The position numbers were made by a program, and so were the translations under genes. From contig NZ_AOHC02000058.1 in NCBI RefSeq assembly GCF_000332415.1, positions 1 to 44,515 on the forward strand: a DNA stretch of 44,515 nucleotides, written 5' to 3'. Numbering within the stretch: the stretch's first letter is position 1; each line of letters begins with the position of its first letter. Shown one piece after another: positions 1 through 9,864 of this stretch. The DNA comes from Leptospira weilii serovar Ranarum str. ICFT (lineage in GTDB: Bacteria > Spirochaetota > Leptospiria > Leptospirales > Leptospiraceae). The notes under the pieces were generated by a model. The model did no database searches. It was not told the origin of the DNA and saw only the letters and a program-made list of their open reading frames with translations.

Positions 1-26
1 ACACCTAGTATGCCGAATACGATCCC

Positions 27-1229
27 GTGAGCGGATCTCTCTATTGTATGTATTCCAAGGTAAATAGTTATCAATGGAATTGGGTCAAATGGGGATTGTG
101 TAGCGACGCGCCTATCAGTAAGGACAATTCCGCTTATTGGAACGTCTCTCTGGAAACCGACGAGGGAGGGATGATCACGGATTACAAGGGGAATGCCCTA
201 AGAGTTACCAGGTATGGATCCAATTGGGGTGTTGCCTATGCGGCTAAACCCTCTTTTTTGAAAAACGATACTACCAACAGTCCTACTTCTCTGTTTACCG
301 TTAATAAGGATTTGCTGAATTGGGTACGTTACACAGCCGGGAATCTTGGAAAAACGGAGCAGTATTGTCCGGCCGGAAATAAGAGTCTTATCCATAAAAG
401 AGTCAAAAGGGACTTACCATCCAGTTTTCAATTAACTGATGAGTGGATTCGAAGACTTTATGCGATAGCAACTTCAGTTTCCGTTGAATCTGCGACTCGA
501 GTAATTGGAGTATGCGGTCCTTGCGCACTTCATAGTTTCCAGATGTTGGCGGAGCTTCAGGAGTATCATTCGCAAGGACCTCTTCAGAGTGGAGGTTATT
601 TCTTCGATACGGCTCCAGATACGGATCCTTTTATCTCGTTTGGTCGACGTTATCCGCATTTGGAAAGGTTGTTAGAAGATATACCTATAAAGTATTCCCC
701 TTATCCTCACTATTATACACAAAGATTTTTGTCATTTGCATCCATTAATACTATGCTGCCTCAGTATTTTTGGTCTACTTCTACGGAATCCACGAATCGG
801 GCCGAGATTCTTTCTCACATTAGTTCACTCATCAATTCCCCTCCCGGGAGCATCTGGTTGGGAGTAATGGGGAGACAACGTCCCGATGGAACCATAGCGG
901 GGCATATGGTTCCGATTTTTAGGGCCTCTCAGGGGTTAGTAGTAATTCCAACTAACGCGCGTTCGTGGACATTGGAACAATTCAGGAGAGCTTTAGTACC
1001 CACCACGGATCTGTCCCAGATAGTTGCGCACCTGGAAGAACCGAATACGCTGACAAGATTTACAACTATACAACCGCTGGGTATCTATACAAGTATGTTT
1101 GAATCTATGATGTCTAACGCAAATTGCACCGGAGAGGGGGACGGCAGAAGAGGCACAGGGGAATATCCGACAAGCGCATCCGTAAATCAGTGTCCGAGCG
1201 GCAGATGTGCACTCCCGTTACCATTTTAA
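27..1229 (+). pseudogene. DUF1561/PF07598 virulence-modifying (VM) protein, 5'-truncated
   Basis: This is the C-terminal ~400 residues of a family whose members are usually ~630 residues long: signal peptide, two ricin-B-like lectin modules, then a toxin domain. The first ~70 residues here ([15 protein letters not shown]) look like the end of a ricin-B module. The signal peptide and most of the lectin part are missing. An in-frame TAG lies at 6-8, and the only start candidate is a GTG at 27 with no convincing ribosome site, so I treat it as a gene remnant. The C-terminal domain is intact to its stop. It contains CGPC (Cys163/Cys166), GHMVPIF (His293) and IPTN (Asn310), in the order and spacing of a papain/C39-like cysteine protease. 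That catalytic reading is my inference; published work on the family describes AB-toxin-like cytotoxic secreted proteins. It could still be expressed from the GTG. Confidence 0.8.
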
Positions 1230-1293
1230 GGAAAACTTTATAAAATCCGAATACGGCAATCGTCCTATCAAATTGCCGTATTGGAACCTTCTT

Positions 1294-1373
1294 TAGAGCC
1301 GGTCCCAAAACTCAAAACAATCGCAGAGATTTGCGGCCATTCCGATAAAATCGGACGGTTGGCGGACAAACTC
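1294..1373 (-). repeat. 80-bp dispersed repeat, copy 1
   Basis: The reverse complement of this stretch matches 37358-37437 almost base for base, including an internal hairpin CCGAT-TTT-ATCGG. A decayed relative begins near 8580 (TCCCAAAA ... ATTTGCGG). It lies 65 bp after the VM gene stop. It is intergenic and encodes no protein that I can see. Confidence 0.8.
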
Positions 1374-1452
1374 TTAATAAAAAAATTCACTTTATAGAGG
1401 TTCTCATAAGTTTTAAAAATACAAGAAAATGGTTTCCGTCTTTTTGAATTGA

Positions 1453-1905
1453 ATGATATGCTTTCTAACCGAGCATTCTATGAGCCTTAATTTTTTTACC
1501 GCCGTTTCTTTCGGAAAAAAGTTTTTTCAAAATTCAACAAGAATTAGAATTAAGGTAGCGCCTTATGTATTCTTTTTCTTTCTTTTCATTCCCGTTTTGA
1601 TTGGGGGCAGATCCAACGGAGAACTAACCGTCGATGGAAAATACAAATATTACAACGTCGGTTTGCAGGATCAATTTACCTTTTTGGAAATCAACGGACA
1701 AATCGAAAATCTTTCCGGAAAAGATCATGCGGAAGCGTTTTTTACGATGAACTTTTACGATAAGGACGATTATCTTTTGGAGTCCTGTCAATTTGCGGTG
1801 CAGGGATTACCTACGGGTCACAAAAAGGATTTTTATGCGAGCGCCAAATACGTGGATCTGAAATTGATTAAACGTTTTACGATCGAATTCGAAGGTAGTA
1901 ACTAA
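1453..1905 (+). CDS. small secreted or membrane-anchored protein, FxLYD-like
   Basis: This is a 150-residue protein with an internal hydrophobic stretch at about residues 36-51 ([15 protein letters not shown]), which acts as a signal sequence or membrane anchor. The rest is a compact beta-rich module: a hydrophobic strand ([14 protein letters not shown]), then [16 protein letters not shown] and a closing strand. That pattern resembles the FxLYD fold of extracytoplasmic proteins of unknown role. A second in-frame ATG at 1480 would give 141 residues with a slightly more normal N-terminus. The gene precedes the prohibitin-like lipoprotein by 29 bp on the same strand, so the two are probably co-transcribed. 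The function is unknown and the FxLYD assignment is tentative. Confidence 0.65.
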   Translation: MICFLTEHSMSLNFFTAVSFGKKFFQNSTRIRIKVAPYVFFFFLFIPVLIGGRSNGELTVDGKYKYYNVGLQDQFTFLEINGQIENLSGKDHAEAFFTMNFYDKDDYLLESCQFAVQGLPTGHKKDFYASAKYVDLKLIKRFTIEFEGSN

Positions 1906-1934
1906 AAAGTAAAAAGGAATATAAGAGTTTACTT

Positions 1935-2744
1935 ATGAACAAGAACAGATTTTTTTTCGCGTTTCTTTTGGTTTTCGCTCTAAACTGCGGTTCCACCGTT
2001 CATCCGGGACAAATCGGATTGTTCTGGAAACCTTTCGGATTTTCGGACATAGGTTTGCATAAAGATCCCGTCCTAAACGGATTTTATTGGTTATTACCTT
2101 GGAACGATATTTATACGTATTCCACACAATGGGATTCTCATAAGGAAAAAGTGGACGTCCTTACAAACGACGACTTGAAGATCGACGTCCAAGCGGTGAT
2201 CATTCTGCGTCCGATTCGAGAGGAAATTTATCAACTTCATATCGAAGTCGGACCGGAATATTATAAAAGTATTGTGCAACCTGAGTTTAGAGCTTCGATT
2301 CGGAACGTGGTTTCTCATCATCAGATGATTCAGATTTCAAAAAACAGCGCGGTCTTGGCAAAGGATATTAAAACCGCCGTCATCGAAAGGACGAGAGGAA
2401 AACATATCGAAGTGTTCGACGTGATCTTGGACGACATAGAATATTCTCCCAATATGCTCCACGCGATCGAAGCGAAGTTGACCAAACAACAGGAACTGGA
2501 ACAACAAAAATACGAACTGGAAATCGCGGAAAAGAATATAGAAATCGCCAAGAAAAAAGCCAGAGCCGATGCGGAAGCGCAGTTGATCCGCGCGGAAGGC
2601 CAGGCGAAGTCGCAAGCAGTTATCAACGAAAAGTTGACCACGAGATATTTGCAGTATAAGGCGTTTGATAATCCGAATTCTAAGTTGATTTTTGTACCTC
2701 AGGGAAAAGATAATTTACCGATTGTGATCAGCCCGAAAGAATGA
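1935..2744 (+). CDS. SPFH/prohibitin-family lipoprotein
   Basis: This 269-residue protein has a lipobox ending LNCG (Cys18), so it should be a lipoprotein rather than carrying the N-terminal membrane helix usual in prohibitins. An SPFH/band-7 domain follows at about residues 25-185 (HPGQIGLFWKP, KVDVLTNDDLKIDVQAVIIL, VIERTRGKHIEVFDVILDDI). Next comes a charged coiled coil at about 185-235 rich in Glu, Lys and Gln (KQQELEQQKYELEIAEKN), then the prohibitin-typical ARADAEAQLIRAEGQAKSQA. Family members form large ring oligomers that scaffold or regulate membrane proteases. The role in Leptospira is unknown. The gene follows a small secreted protein and starts 18 bp after an AAAAAGGAAT stretch that can serve as a weak ribosome site. 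Confidence 0.85.
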   Translation: MNKNRFFFAFLLVFALNCGSTVHPGQIGLFWKPFGFSDIGLHKDPVLNGFYWLLPWNDIYTYSTQWDSHKEKVDVLTNDDLKIDVQAVIILRPIREEIYQLHIEVGPEYYKSIVQPEFRASIRNVVSHHQMIQISKNSAVLAKDIKTAVIERTRGKHIEVFDVILDDIEYSPNMLHAIEAKLTKQQELEQQKYELEIAEKNIEIAKKKARADAEAQLIRAEGQAKSQAVINEKLTTRYLQYKAFDNPNSKLIFVPQGKDNLPIVISPKE

Positions 2745-2861
2745 GGAGTTTTTCCCAAAATCTACAAAATTTCATCGTTGTCGGTCTTATTCTCCGATTT
2801 CCTTTGAGGTTTTGGTGAGTTTTCGGCTAAGATTTATCTCGCAAGTTCTTAATTGAATTTC

Positions 2862-2888
2862 AAATTTGTGGTTAGTTCCCACAAATTT
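2862..2888. repeat. hairpin carrying the AGTTCCCAC motif
   Basis: A perfect 10-bp inverted repeat (AAATTTGTGG / CCACAAATTT) surrounds a 7-base loop in the 275-bp gap between the prohibitin and WGR genes, whose 3' ends converge here. A second copy of the motif TAGTTCCCACAAATTT follows at about 2932-2947. The same GTGGGAACT core recurs in other gaps (about 15480, 15518 and 22420). It could be a bidirectional transcription end or a small repeat. I see nothing else in this gap. Confidence 0.55.
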
Positions 2889-3019
2889 TCGTTGTGAGCA
2901 ATATTTGGTCGTGAATCGGAAAGTGTGCGGTAGTTCCCACAAATTTCCCCAACTCAAATGTCTTTCAAACTCTCGTTCACCCGAATGATTGTTCCGACAA
3001 AATCAAAAACGATCCGATT

Positions 3020-5254
3020 TCAGTGTACCGAAACGAGGGAATGAAACTCCGGGTCGTCTTTGAAATTGTCGAAGTCGCTGTCTTGAAAATCCTTTTTCGG
3101 TTTCCCCAAACTCAACGCCAATTTCGTATAACGTATAACGTTCGGTTTGTTCTTTTCCAAGGAATTCAAACAAGCGAGGTTGAACGCAAGCCTCGCGTCC
3201 CGAATGTCGGGAGGTAAGAGTTCGTCGAGTAAAGTAAGATATTTGTTTCCGCCGTATTTTGCGATGAACACGATGATGTCTCCGGCAAAATACTCCGCGG
3301 TGTTGTAAGAGTTTCCGGTTTCGTTTCCTTTGAGAGTGGAGTTCCCGCCGAATCCCAAAGAACGATAGATGTCGTTATAACAATGAAGAACCCAATCGGC
3401 GACGTCGGGTTTATTTTCTCTTAAAAATCGATTGAGAGCCGCGGAAGTCATTTGCATTCCGAGATTCTTCAAAGTCGTTTTATCTTCCTCTCCGGAAACC
3501 TTGTTTTTGTATTCCAGAATCCTATCGAATTCCTTTTGATAACGTTCTTTGTTCTCTTGAAAATTTTCGGCGATACGATCGATACTCTTTTCGATCGTAT
3601 TTTTCCAAACCCAAGGATAATCTTCGAGAACGTCTCCGGCTATATCGTCGACGAGTTCCTGCTCTTCTTCGGAAATTTCCTTTTTCGGTTTTTCTGAAAC
3701 CGAATCGGAAAATAAGGTTTTAAAGAATTTTTCTTGAACTCCTTTGGAAGAATGATAAGCGACGGTCGCCTCTTCATCGTGATAGTGTGAATACGCGAGA
3801 TAAACTCCCTCTTTGTCTCTTGGAAGTTTTTTGAATTCTTCCCCGTTTGCAATGGAAATCAAATTCTCCACGGAAAGATACGCGAGTATGTCTCTCGTAA
3901 TGGAATAGTCGTCCTCCAAAATTTCCATAACCTCGTGCCCGTCCAACTCATCCTTTTCGGTTTTTCCTAAAACGGATTTGTAGAATGAGGTAAAGTCGAG
4001 AGGATAATCGATCTCATTGGCTCCTTCGGACATAGCGTCGTCGTAGTTTTCTCCCGCGTGCCAGTCCAATCCGAGAAAAATAATTTCACCCGCGTCGTCC
4101 CAATACGAATCGACGACCAGAATATTTTCGTTTACGGCGTCCTCTTCGGATAAGGATAAGATCCACTTTAAAATCGACCGATGGACATAACGCGCTAAAG
4201 AATGCCAATCATACTCTAACAGACGTTTGGCGACTTCCGGTTGGTTCTCCGAAAGTTTGACGGCCTTATGCGCCATAAATTCCTGGAAACCTCCGGTGAC
4301 AACGGGGGAACCGTCTAACGGAAGTTCGTCGTCCGTGTCCGAATCAATTTCCCGAACCCAATTACAAATTTCCCTAAGTAAAAATCCTCCGAGCCCGTAA
4401 CGAACTGTGGGGGATTCCAGTTCGCAACTTCCATGATCCACGTTGGAAATTGCAGGTTCTCTATATTTATTTTTGATGAAGGGATGATATACGAACCAAT
4501 TTTGACACTGATCGTAAGAACCCAAGGATTGAATGTCTTCTAAATTCTTTCCCACAATTTCCAATGGTGCAATCCACCAACTGTCACCTTCTTCTAAAAT
4601 ACCGTCTTCCCAACCGTAGTCGTTTTCTACACGCGCGGGTTTGTCGGAATGTTCGGGTTCTCCGTCCACACCTCGGATCGCAAAGGTAGGGTAGTCGTCA
4701 TCGTCGTGAAAGATTTCGATTCCGTTGAATGTGGAAACAAAACGAGCCATAGAGTCGGGAACGGAAGAATGAATTTTGCCGAGATAAGGAGGGTTCCAAC
4801 GAAGATGGACCGGAGTTTCGTCGTCATACGACCAAGGAAGAGTGATTACGAATTTATCTTCTTCGTCTATTTTAACTTCCGTAATTTGATCTAAAATTTG
4901 TTCCCAAAGGGATTTACAATCTTCCGTTTCGATCAAAAATCGAAAGTGATCTCGTAGCGCCTGTTTTTGATCGGAAGATTCCAGAATTTTTTTCCAGGTT
5001 TCCTTATAATTCGGATTACCCGTCAGAGGTTTTAACGAAGGAACATGATCGGATTCTCGGAACCCGAGTTTCGATTTTTCATTTACTAATTTTTGGAATT
5101 CTTTGAGACATAGGTCTCTGTTTTTAAAATTGCGAATCGTACGTTTTCCACCGGAACCGGTTTTTCCGAAGGAAAGAATCAAAGAATATCCCGAGAGTTC
5201 GATTTGCCAAAAGGTTTCGGAACCGTTTTCCGAAAGGATGAAGTGTTTTTTCAT
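3020..5254 (-). CDS. WGR-domain protein with SUKH-like and C-terminal TPR-like modules
   Basis: This is a 744-residue cytoplasmic protein. Residues 1-65 form a WGR domain ([22 protein letters not shown], then GxR-type strands), named for its nucleic-acid-binding role in PARPs. Residues ~150-300 resemble a SUKH/SMI1-KNR4 domain ([18 protein letters not shown], then FAIRGVDG and [10 protein letters not shown]). The middle is acidic and low in recognisable motifs. The last ~60 residues ([34 protein letters not shown]) match the TPR end-of-group signature. WGR fusions of this kind are numerous in Leptospira, but their function is not established. SUKH domains act as immunity proteins elsewhere, so a toxin-neutralising or DNA-damage role is possible. 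No toxin partner is adjacent. Confidence 0.75.
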   Translation of the reverse strand: MKKHFILSENGSETFWQIELSGYSLILSFGKTGSGGKRTIRNFKNRDLCLKEFQKLVNEKSKLGFRESDHVPSLKPLTGNPNYKETWKKILESSDQKQALRDHFRFLIETEDCKSLWEQILDQITEVKIDEEDKFVITLPWSYDDETPVHLRWNPPYLGKIHSSVPDSMARFVSTFNGIEIFHDDDDYPTFAIRGVDGEPEHSDKPARVENDYGWEDGILEEGDSWWIAPLEIVGKNLEDIQSLGSYDQCQNWFVYHPFIKNKYREPAISNVDHGSCELESPTVRYGLGGFLLREICNWVREIDSDTDDELPLDGSPVVTGGFQEFMAHKAVKLSENQPEVAKRLLEYDWHSLARYVHRSILKWILSLSEEDAVNENILVVDSYWDDAGEIIFLGLDWHAGENYDDAMSEGANEIDYPLDFTSFYKSVLGKTEKDELDGHEVMEILEDDYSITRDILAYLSVENLISIANGEEFKKLPRDKEGVYLAYSHYHDEEATVAYHSSKGVQEKFFKTLFSDSVSEKPKKEISEEEQELVDDIAGDVLEDYPWVWKNTIEKSIDRIAENFQENKERYQKEFDRILEYKNKVSGEEDKTTLKNLGMQMTSAALNRFLRENKPDVADWVLHCYNDIYRSLGFGGNSTLKGNETGNSYNTAEYFAGDIIVFIAKYGGNKYLTLLDELLPPDIRDARLAFNLACLNSLEKNKPNVIRYTKLALSLGKPKKDFQDSDFDNFKDDPEFHSLVSVH

Positions 5255-5395
5255 ACTTGAACCAAATTCTTTTTTGATGAGAGTGAGTCGAATAGCATAA
5301 TTTATTTCGCTTGTGTTGCCTATCAGTTTATATTTTGAAATCGATTGAATTATCTTTTCAGAATATTCTAAAAATTGTGATCGATTGTGAACTTA

Positions 5396-6112
<717 letters not shown>

Positions 6113-6294
6113 AATGCATCGGACGGACAAAGGTTCGAGTAAAAAAGAATCCTTCTTAAGAAACGAGTTTGGTCAAGTAGATTTTCTTTTTGAGCAAAAT
6201 CCAATCCCAAAACATCGCCGAAACGATGTTACGTTTTTCGTAGTTTGTCTTTCGTTTTCAGAGACCGATGTTTTGTCCCTTAAGGCGGGTTATG

Positions 6295-6717
6295 TTAGAC
6301 GATTCCAGTTTTGCGGACGATGTGCCAGAGGAGATATGTAAAACTTCCGTATTGAACGATAAAGCCGGTGAAACGCGCATTCACCGCGAGAACGGAACCG
6401 GAGCTGAGATGTGCGAGAGTTTGAAAGATTCTCGCTCCCAAAACGATCTTCGCCGCGAGCTCGAACGTTTCGTCTAAAACTCCGGCGAAGGCCGCGATCA
6501 AAACTAGAACTGCAAAAATAGGCAGGTTCTCTATACAATTGAGATGAGCGCGGTTGAGCCTCCAATAGAATTCGCTTCCGTGTTTGATTCCCGCCGGAAA
6601 CTCGTTCGATTTGTTGGTTCCCGTCAATACCTTGAACGACCGGATGCCGACCACACAAAGTCCGAGTAACAAAGTCCAAAATACAAAACCTAATAACGCG
6701 ATGATTGCAGGATTCAT
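6295..6717 (-). CDS. MAPEG-family membrane protein
   Basis: This 140-residue protein has four predicted membrane helices (for example [22 protein letters not shown] and [17 protein letters not shown]). The MAPEG signature [14 protein letters not shown] and the [10 protein letters not shown] helix are present. MAPEG proteins include glutathione transferases and eicosanoid enzymes in eukaryotes; bacterial members of this length are mostly uncharacterised. The start at 6717 is supported by AGGAAG a few bases upstream, whereas an upstream in-frame ATG at 6849 would add 44 polar, arginine-rich residues unlike the family. It stands alone between phoU and a divergent lipoprotein gene. Confidence 0.8.
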   Translation of the reverse strand: MNPAIIALLGFVFWTLLLGLCVVGIRSFKVLTGTNKSNEFPAGIKHGSEFYWRLNRAHLNCIENLPIFAVLVLIAAFAGVLDETFELAAKIVLGARIFQTLAHLSSGSVLAVNARFTGFIVQYGSFTYLLWHIVRKTGIV

Positions 6718-7028
6718 TCCATTCTTCCTAAATTGTTTTTTGGAGAATGGAATCAACTCGTGTTTGGAAGGCAAGTCGGATTTATCGAATTTTATAATTC
6801 GTGTCGGGAAGAACGATCTTCTGATTCGATTCCACCTTCCGCGCTCCATTCGAGTTCCTGATGAAAGGAGGGACTTAAGAATAGTATGAAATTCTGATTT
6901 TCTAGGTTTGATTCTTCCGGAAGCGAGGATTGATACGGGGAATCAATCGGCTATTTTGTTCTATCTTTTTAAACGGAATTATGACTTGAAACGGACGTCG
7001 GTCGGATAGAATAGGTCGAGTTGATAAA

Positions 7029-8258
7029 ATGAATTCCAACCTCAATCGAATGAAATTCAAATGGGTATCGTGTTATATTCTATTTTCCTGTTGTTTCTTT
7101 TTCGCATCGTGTGAAAAGAAAGAGAAAACGAATAACACGGATCTCTTAATGATGATCTGGTGCGCTCAGCCGGCTGCCAATAACACAAGTCCCGTAAATG
7201 CAAACGAGATTCGGATTTTTCCTTCGGGCGCCGTTGCGGCAATGTATCAAAGAGCCGACTTTTATGACACCGGCTCTAAGGATGAAGTTTCACTCGTATT
7301 CAGTCCCGATGGAAGAAGTTTTTCCAATCGAACTCCGACTTTGACGTCCCTTATCGGAGGAAGATTCAATTTTCATTATTTTCTAAAATCGGAAACCGAA
7401 GTTTATGCAGTCAATCATCATGCGGTAAATTATAAATCCACGGACGGCGGTCTGACCTGGGCGCCGATGAAGTTTGACGCCGTTTTTTTCGGTCCTATGT
7501 TTATGGGACCGAGGGATCAGAGTCCCTTTCATTGGATGCAGTTTTTGGATTCCTCCAATGGAATTCGAATCGGTACGAACGGCGACGCTTCTTCTTCGGG
7601 TTCGCAAACCGATTATTTTTTGGATCGTACTACGGATGGAGGAGAATCTTGGAGTCGTTCTTCCTTAGGACAAAAAATCAATATTTATGATTTATTATAT
7701 AAATCCTCTCAAGAAATTTTGTATGCGGGTTACGGTCCTTCTTATTCAAATCTAAACGTTTATTATTCTCCGAGTCCGGGAAATCCTTTTAATGCGACGA
7801 ACGCTACCGCTTTCGCATCTTATTTCGCGAATTTTTCTTTTTTGGATACGCAGAATGGTTGGATTAGCGGAGGCGCTTCTCTGGGACGTACGGTCGACGG
7901 TGGAATTACTTGGGCCGCGGTGGCGCATAACTTGACCGGAGGGAAGTTTCGAAAAGTAAAATTTATTACCACAACATTCGGTTATGCGTTTTACGGTCCG
8001 GATCAGTCTTATAAACTCTATAAAACCGTCGACGGCGGCGCAAACTGGACCTGGATCCCTTTGCCGTTTTACTCGGGAGGAATTGATGGGACGTTCGATG
8101 CGGCTGCCGGAAAAATCGTTATTTCTTACAAAGAAAAATTGTACGGATCCAACGACGAATTTGTAACCTACTACGAGACCGATCCCGGTCTCAAAGGGGA
8201 GAGAAATTCTAATTCAAACGCCGTCGGAAATCCGGCTTGTGTGTTGTATTCGCTTTAG
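7029..8258 (+). CDS. surface lipoprotein with BNR/Asp-box beta-propeller repeats
   Basis: This 409-residue protein has a signal peptide and a lipobox ending FFASC (about Cys28) followed by a charged Lys/Glu tether. At least four Asp-box motifs are spaced along it: STDGGLTWAPM, TTDGGESWSRS, TVDGGITWAAV and TVDGGANWTWI. This is the pattern of sialidase-type or YCF48-like beta-propellers. The propeller is probably a binding scaffold, because no sialidase Arg triad or Tyr-Glu pair stands out. Its position on the outer surface is inferred from the lipoprotein signal. An alternative start at Met8 (MKFKWVSC) would give a more standard signal peptide. It is monocistronic. Confidence 0.75.
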   Translation: MNSNLNRMKFKWVSCYILFSCCFFFASCEKKEKTNNTDLLMMIWCAQPAANNTSPVNANEIRIFPSGAVAAMYQRADFYDTGSKDEVSLVFSPDGRSFSNRTPTLTSLIGGRFNFHYFLKSETEVYAVNHHAVNYKSTDGGLTWAPMKFDAVFFGPMFMGPRDQSPFHWMQFLDSSNGIRIGTNGDASSSGSQTDYFLDRTTDGGESWSRSSLGQKINIYDLLYKSSQEILYAGYGPSYSNLNVYYSPSPGNPFNATNATAFASYFANFSFLDTQNGWISGGASLGRTVDGGITWAAVAHNLTGGKFRKVKFITTTFGYAFYGPDQSYKLYKTVDGGANWTWIPLPFYSGGIDGTFDAAAGKIVISYKEKLYGSNDEFVTYYETDPGLKGERNSNSNAVGNPACVLYSL

Positions 8259-8321
8259 GGATCGGTTCAAATCTTTCCGGGTTCATCGTTTATTTCTCGT
8301 CGGCTTAACGTAATTTTAGCG

Positions 8322-8503
8322 TAAGAAAGTTTGGGGCGAATCCGGCCTTGGCAGGCCGGACCTATCTCGCGAAGCGAGATTGAGTTTTTAGTTTCGCTTT
8401 AATCAACAAATTGACGGATTGCTCGAAAAACGAAATCCTTTTGTAATTTCAATTTGTTGATTTCGCTTCAATCGCTTTCGCATCGGTTGTGCCGAATTTA
8501 CGC
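8322..8503. repeat. ~182-bp structured intergenic repeat, copy A
   Basis: This sequence recurs at 22063-22245 with scattered differences. Both copies hold three conserved inverted repeats: CCGGCCT/AGGCCGG-type, TCTCGC-GAAGCGAGA, and a long arm pair AATCAACAAATTGA / TCAATTTGTTGATT (perfect 14 bp in this copy). This copy is bounded by AGCGTAA (from 8319) and TTACGCT (to 8504), which are inverted repeats of each other. The features suggest a small non-autonomous element or a structured RNA repeat. Confidence 0.75.
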
Positions 8504-8646
8504 TGAACCTGCGGTTTTGAAACGAATTCAAACTGTGGAATATTATAATATTAAGAACTTTTTCTATTCTCTTTAGCGTTTGTCCCAAAAATTAAAATAA
8601 TCGTAGGGATTTGCGGTCAAATCGGATCGTTTTTGGGGCAGGCTCT

Positions 8647-9864
8647 TTAATCTCCGTCCGAGTTGGAAGGAAGTGCGTTTGCGCCGAGGATTCCTATGAC
8701 TTCCGTCGCAAAGAGGACGCGAAGTTCCTTGAATCTAGAATAAATTTCCGTATTCACAAAACCTAAATTTCCGGCGAGATCGGTCCGAAGCGGAGCGGAC
8801 GCGTCGATTCTTCCTTGGATAAGGGATTTTAACGCTGCAATTTTCGTTTTAACACGAGCGTCTAACGCGTTATTTTGAAATTGAACGAGATAACTGAGGG
8901 ATCTCGCTTCGTTATCTCCTGCGTTACCGTAATAAACGAGCTCCAATCCTTCCAAGGAAGACAACAAATCCCGATAAGCCGTGTCGCTGTAAATCGATTC
9001 CAGTTTTGTGGGATATTGAGTCGTTCCCGAAAGTGTGAGGCCCGCCGGAACTCCGACTCGAACGTCCTGATTCGTGTATTCCAACTGAACCAATCCGTTG
9101 ATAAACGAATCGATCGCATCCTTGATTCCGCCGAAGGACCCGCTGCCCGTCGCAAATTCTCCGGCAAAATTTCCGGAAGAAACACTCCAGGAATTTAAAA
9201 GCCGCTGCGAGTCCAATTGAATCACGCTTGCGAGTGAAACTATGTAGGTTCTTCTTCCCGCGTTCGCATTGGCCGCATTGATTGCGACTAACGTGCGTAA
9301 TCCGTTTCCGTCGTCGAAAATCAAATATTCCAGCGCGGCAAATCCCTTTCGAGGGAGAGGATAAGAATCGACCGTATTCGGATTGGGGTTCGTTGCGGCG
9401 GCGATATTCAAATCGTTTGCCGTCGGGCGATTGGTTTCTCCTAAGATATAACCGTCCAATCGATGAAAGTAATTGGAAGGAAGATAGGAACGGTTGATGT
9501 AAAAGATTTCGCACTGTTTGAAAATTTTTCTCGCCGCCGACCATTTCGTTTGAAGATCCGCAAGGGTGGTCGCATTCTGAGCCGCTTGATACGCAGTCGC
9601 GCTCGTTTTTAATTCGTCGGTTGCGGCGAGAAGACGGGTGAACTGAGGAACGGCGATTTGGTTGGCGGTATAATTCAGGAATTCTCCCGTACTTGCGTTT
9701 GCGAATAACGCGACGAGTAGGGTTTCCGTTCCCGTAATTTTTCCGAAGTCCCTGCAACGAATACCCGGAAGTACGATCGTCAGACTTAGAACGAGAATCT
9801 TGATCCTTTTGGCGAGCGGGAGCGGTCTCGCCGGAGAAATATTAGTAAATTCTAAATTTCTCAT
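8647..9864 (-). CDS. imelysin-family (M75) lipoprotein-like protein
   Basis: This 405-residue protein has a hydrophobic N-terminus (IKILVLSLTIVLPGIRC), compatible with a spirochaete lipobox at Cys37. The body is a helical imelysin fold: LQTKWSAARKIFKQCEIF in the first helix bundle, LDGYILGE, and a long repeat of helices to the C-terminus. Imelysins are periplasmic or outer-membrane proteins induced by iron limitation; no protease activity is established for most. The family GxHxxE motif is here GFAALE (residues ~174-179), so the His is replaced by Ala while Glu is kept. The gene overlaps the preceding di-haem oxidoreductase gene by ATGA, which argues for translational coupling. It is the last gene of the iron cluster. 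Confidence 0.8.
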   Translation of the reverse strand: MRNLEFTNISPARPLPLAKRIKILVLSLTIVLPGIRCRDFGKITGTETLLVALFANASTGEFLNYTANQIAVPQFTRLLAATDELKTSATAYQAAQNATTLADLQTKWSAARKIFKQCEIFYINRSYLPSNYFHRLDGYILGETNRPTANDLNIAAATNPNPNTVDSYPLPRKGFAALEYLIFDDGNGLRTLVAINAANANAGRRTYIVSLASVIQLDSQRLLNSWSVSSGNFAGEFATGSGSFGGIKDAIDSFINGLVQLEYTNQDVRVGVPAGLTLSGTTQYPTKLESIYSDTAYRDLLSSLEGLELVYYGNAGDNEARSLSYLVQFQNNALDARVKTKIAALKSLIQGRIDASAPLRTDLAGNLGFVNTEIYSRFKELRVLFATEVIGILGANALPSNSDGD

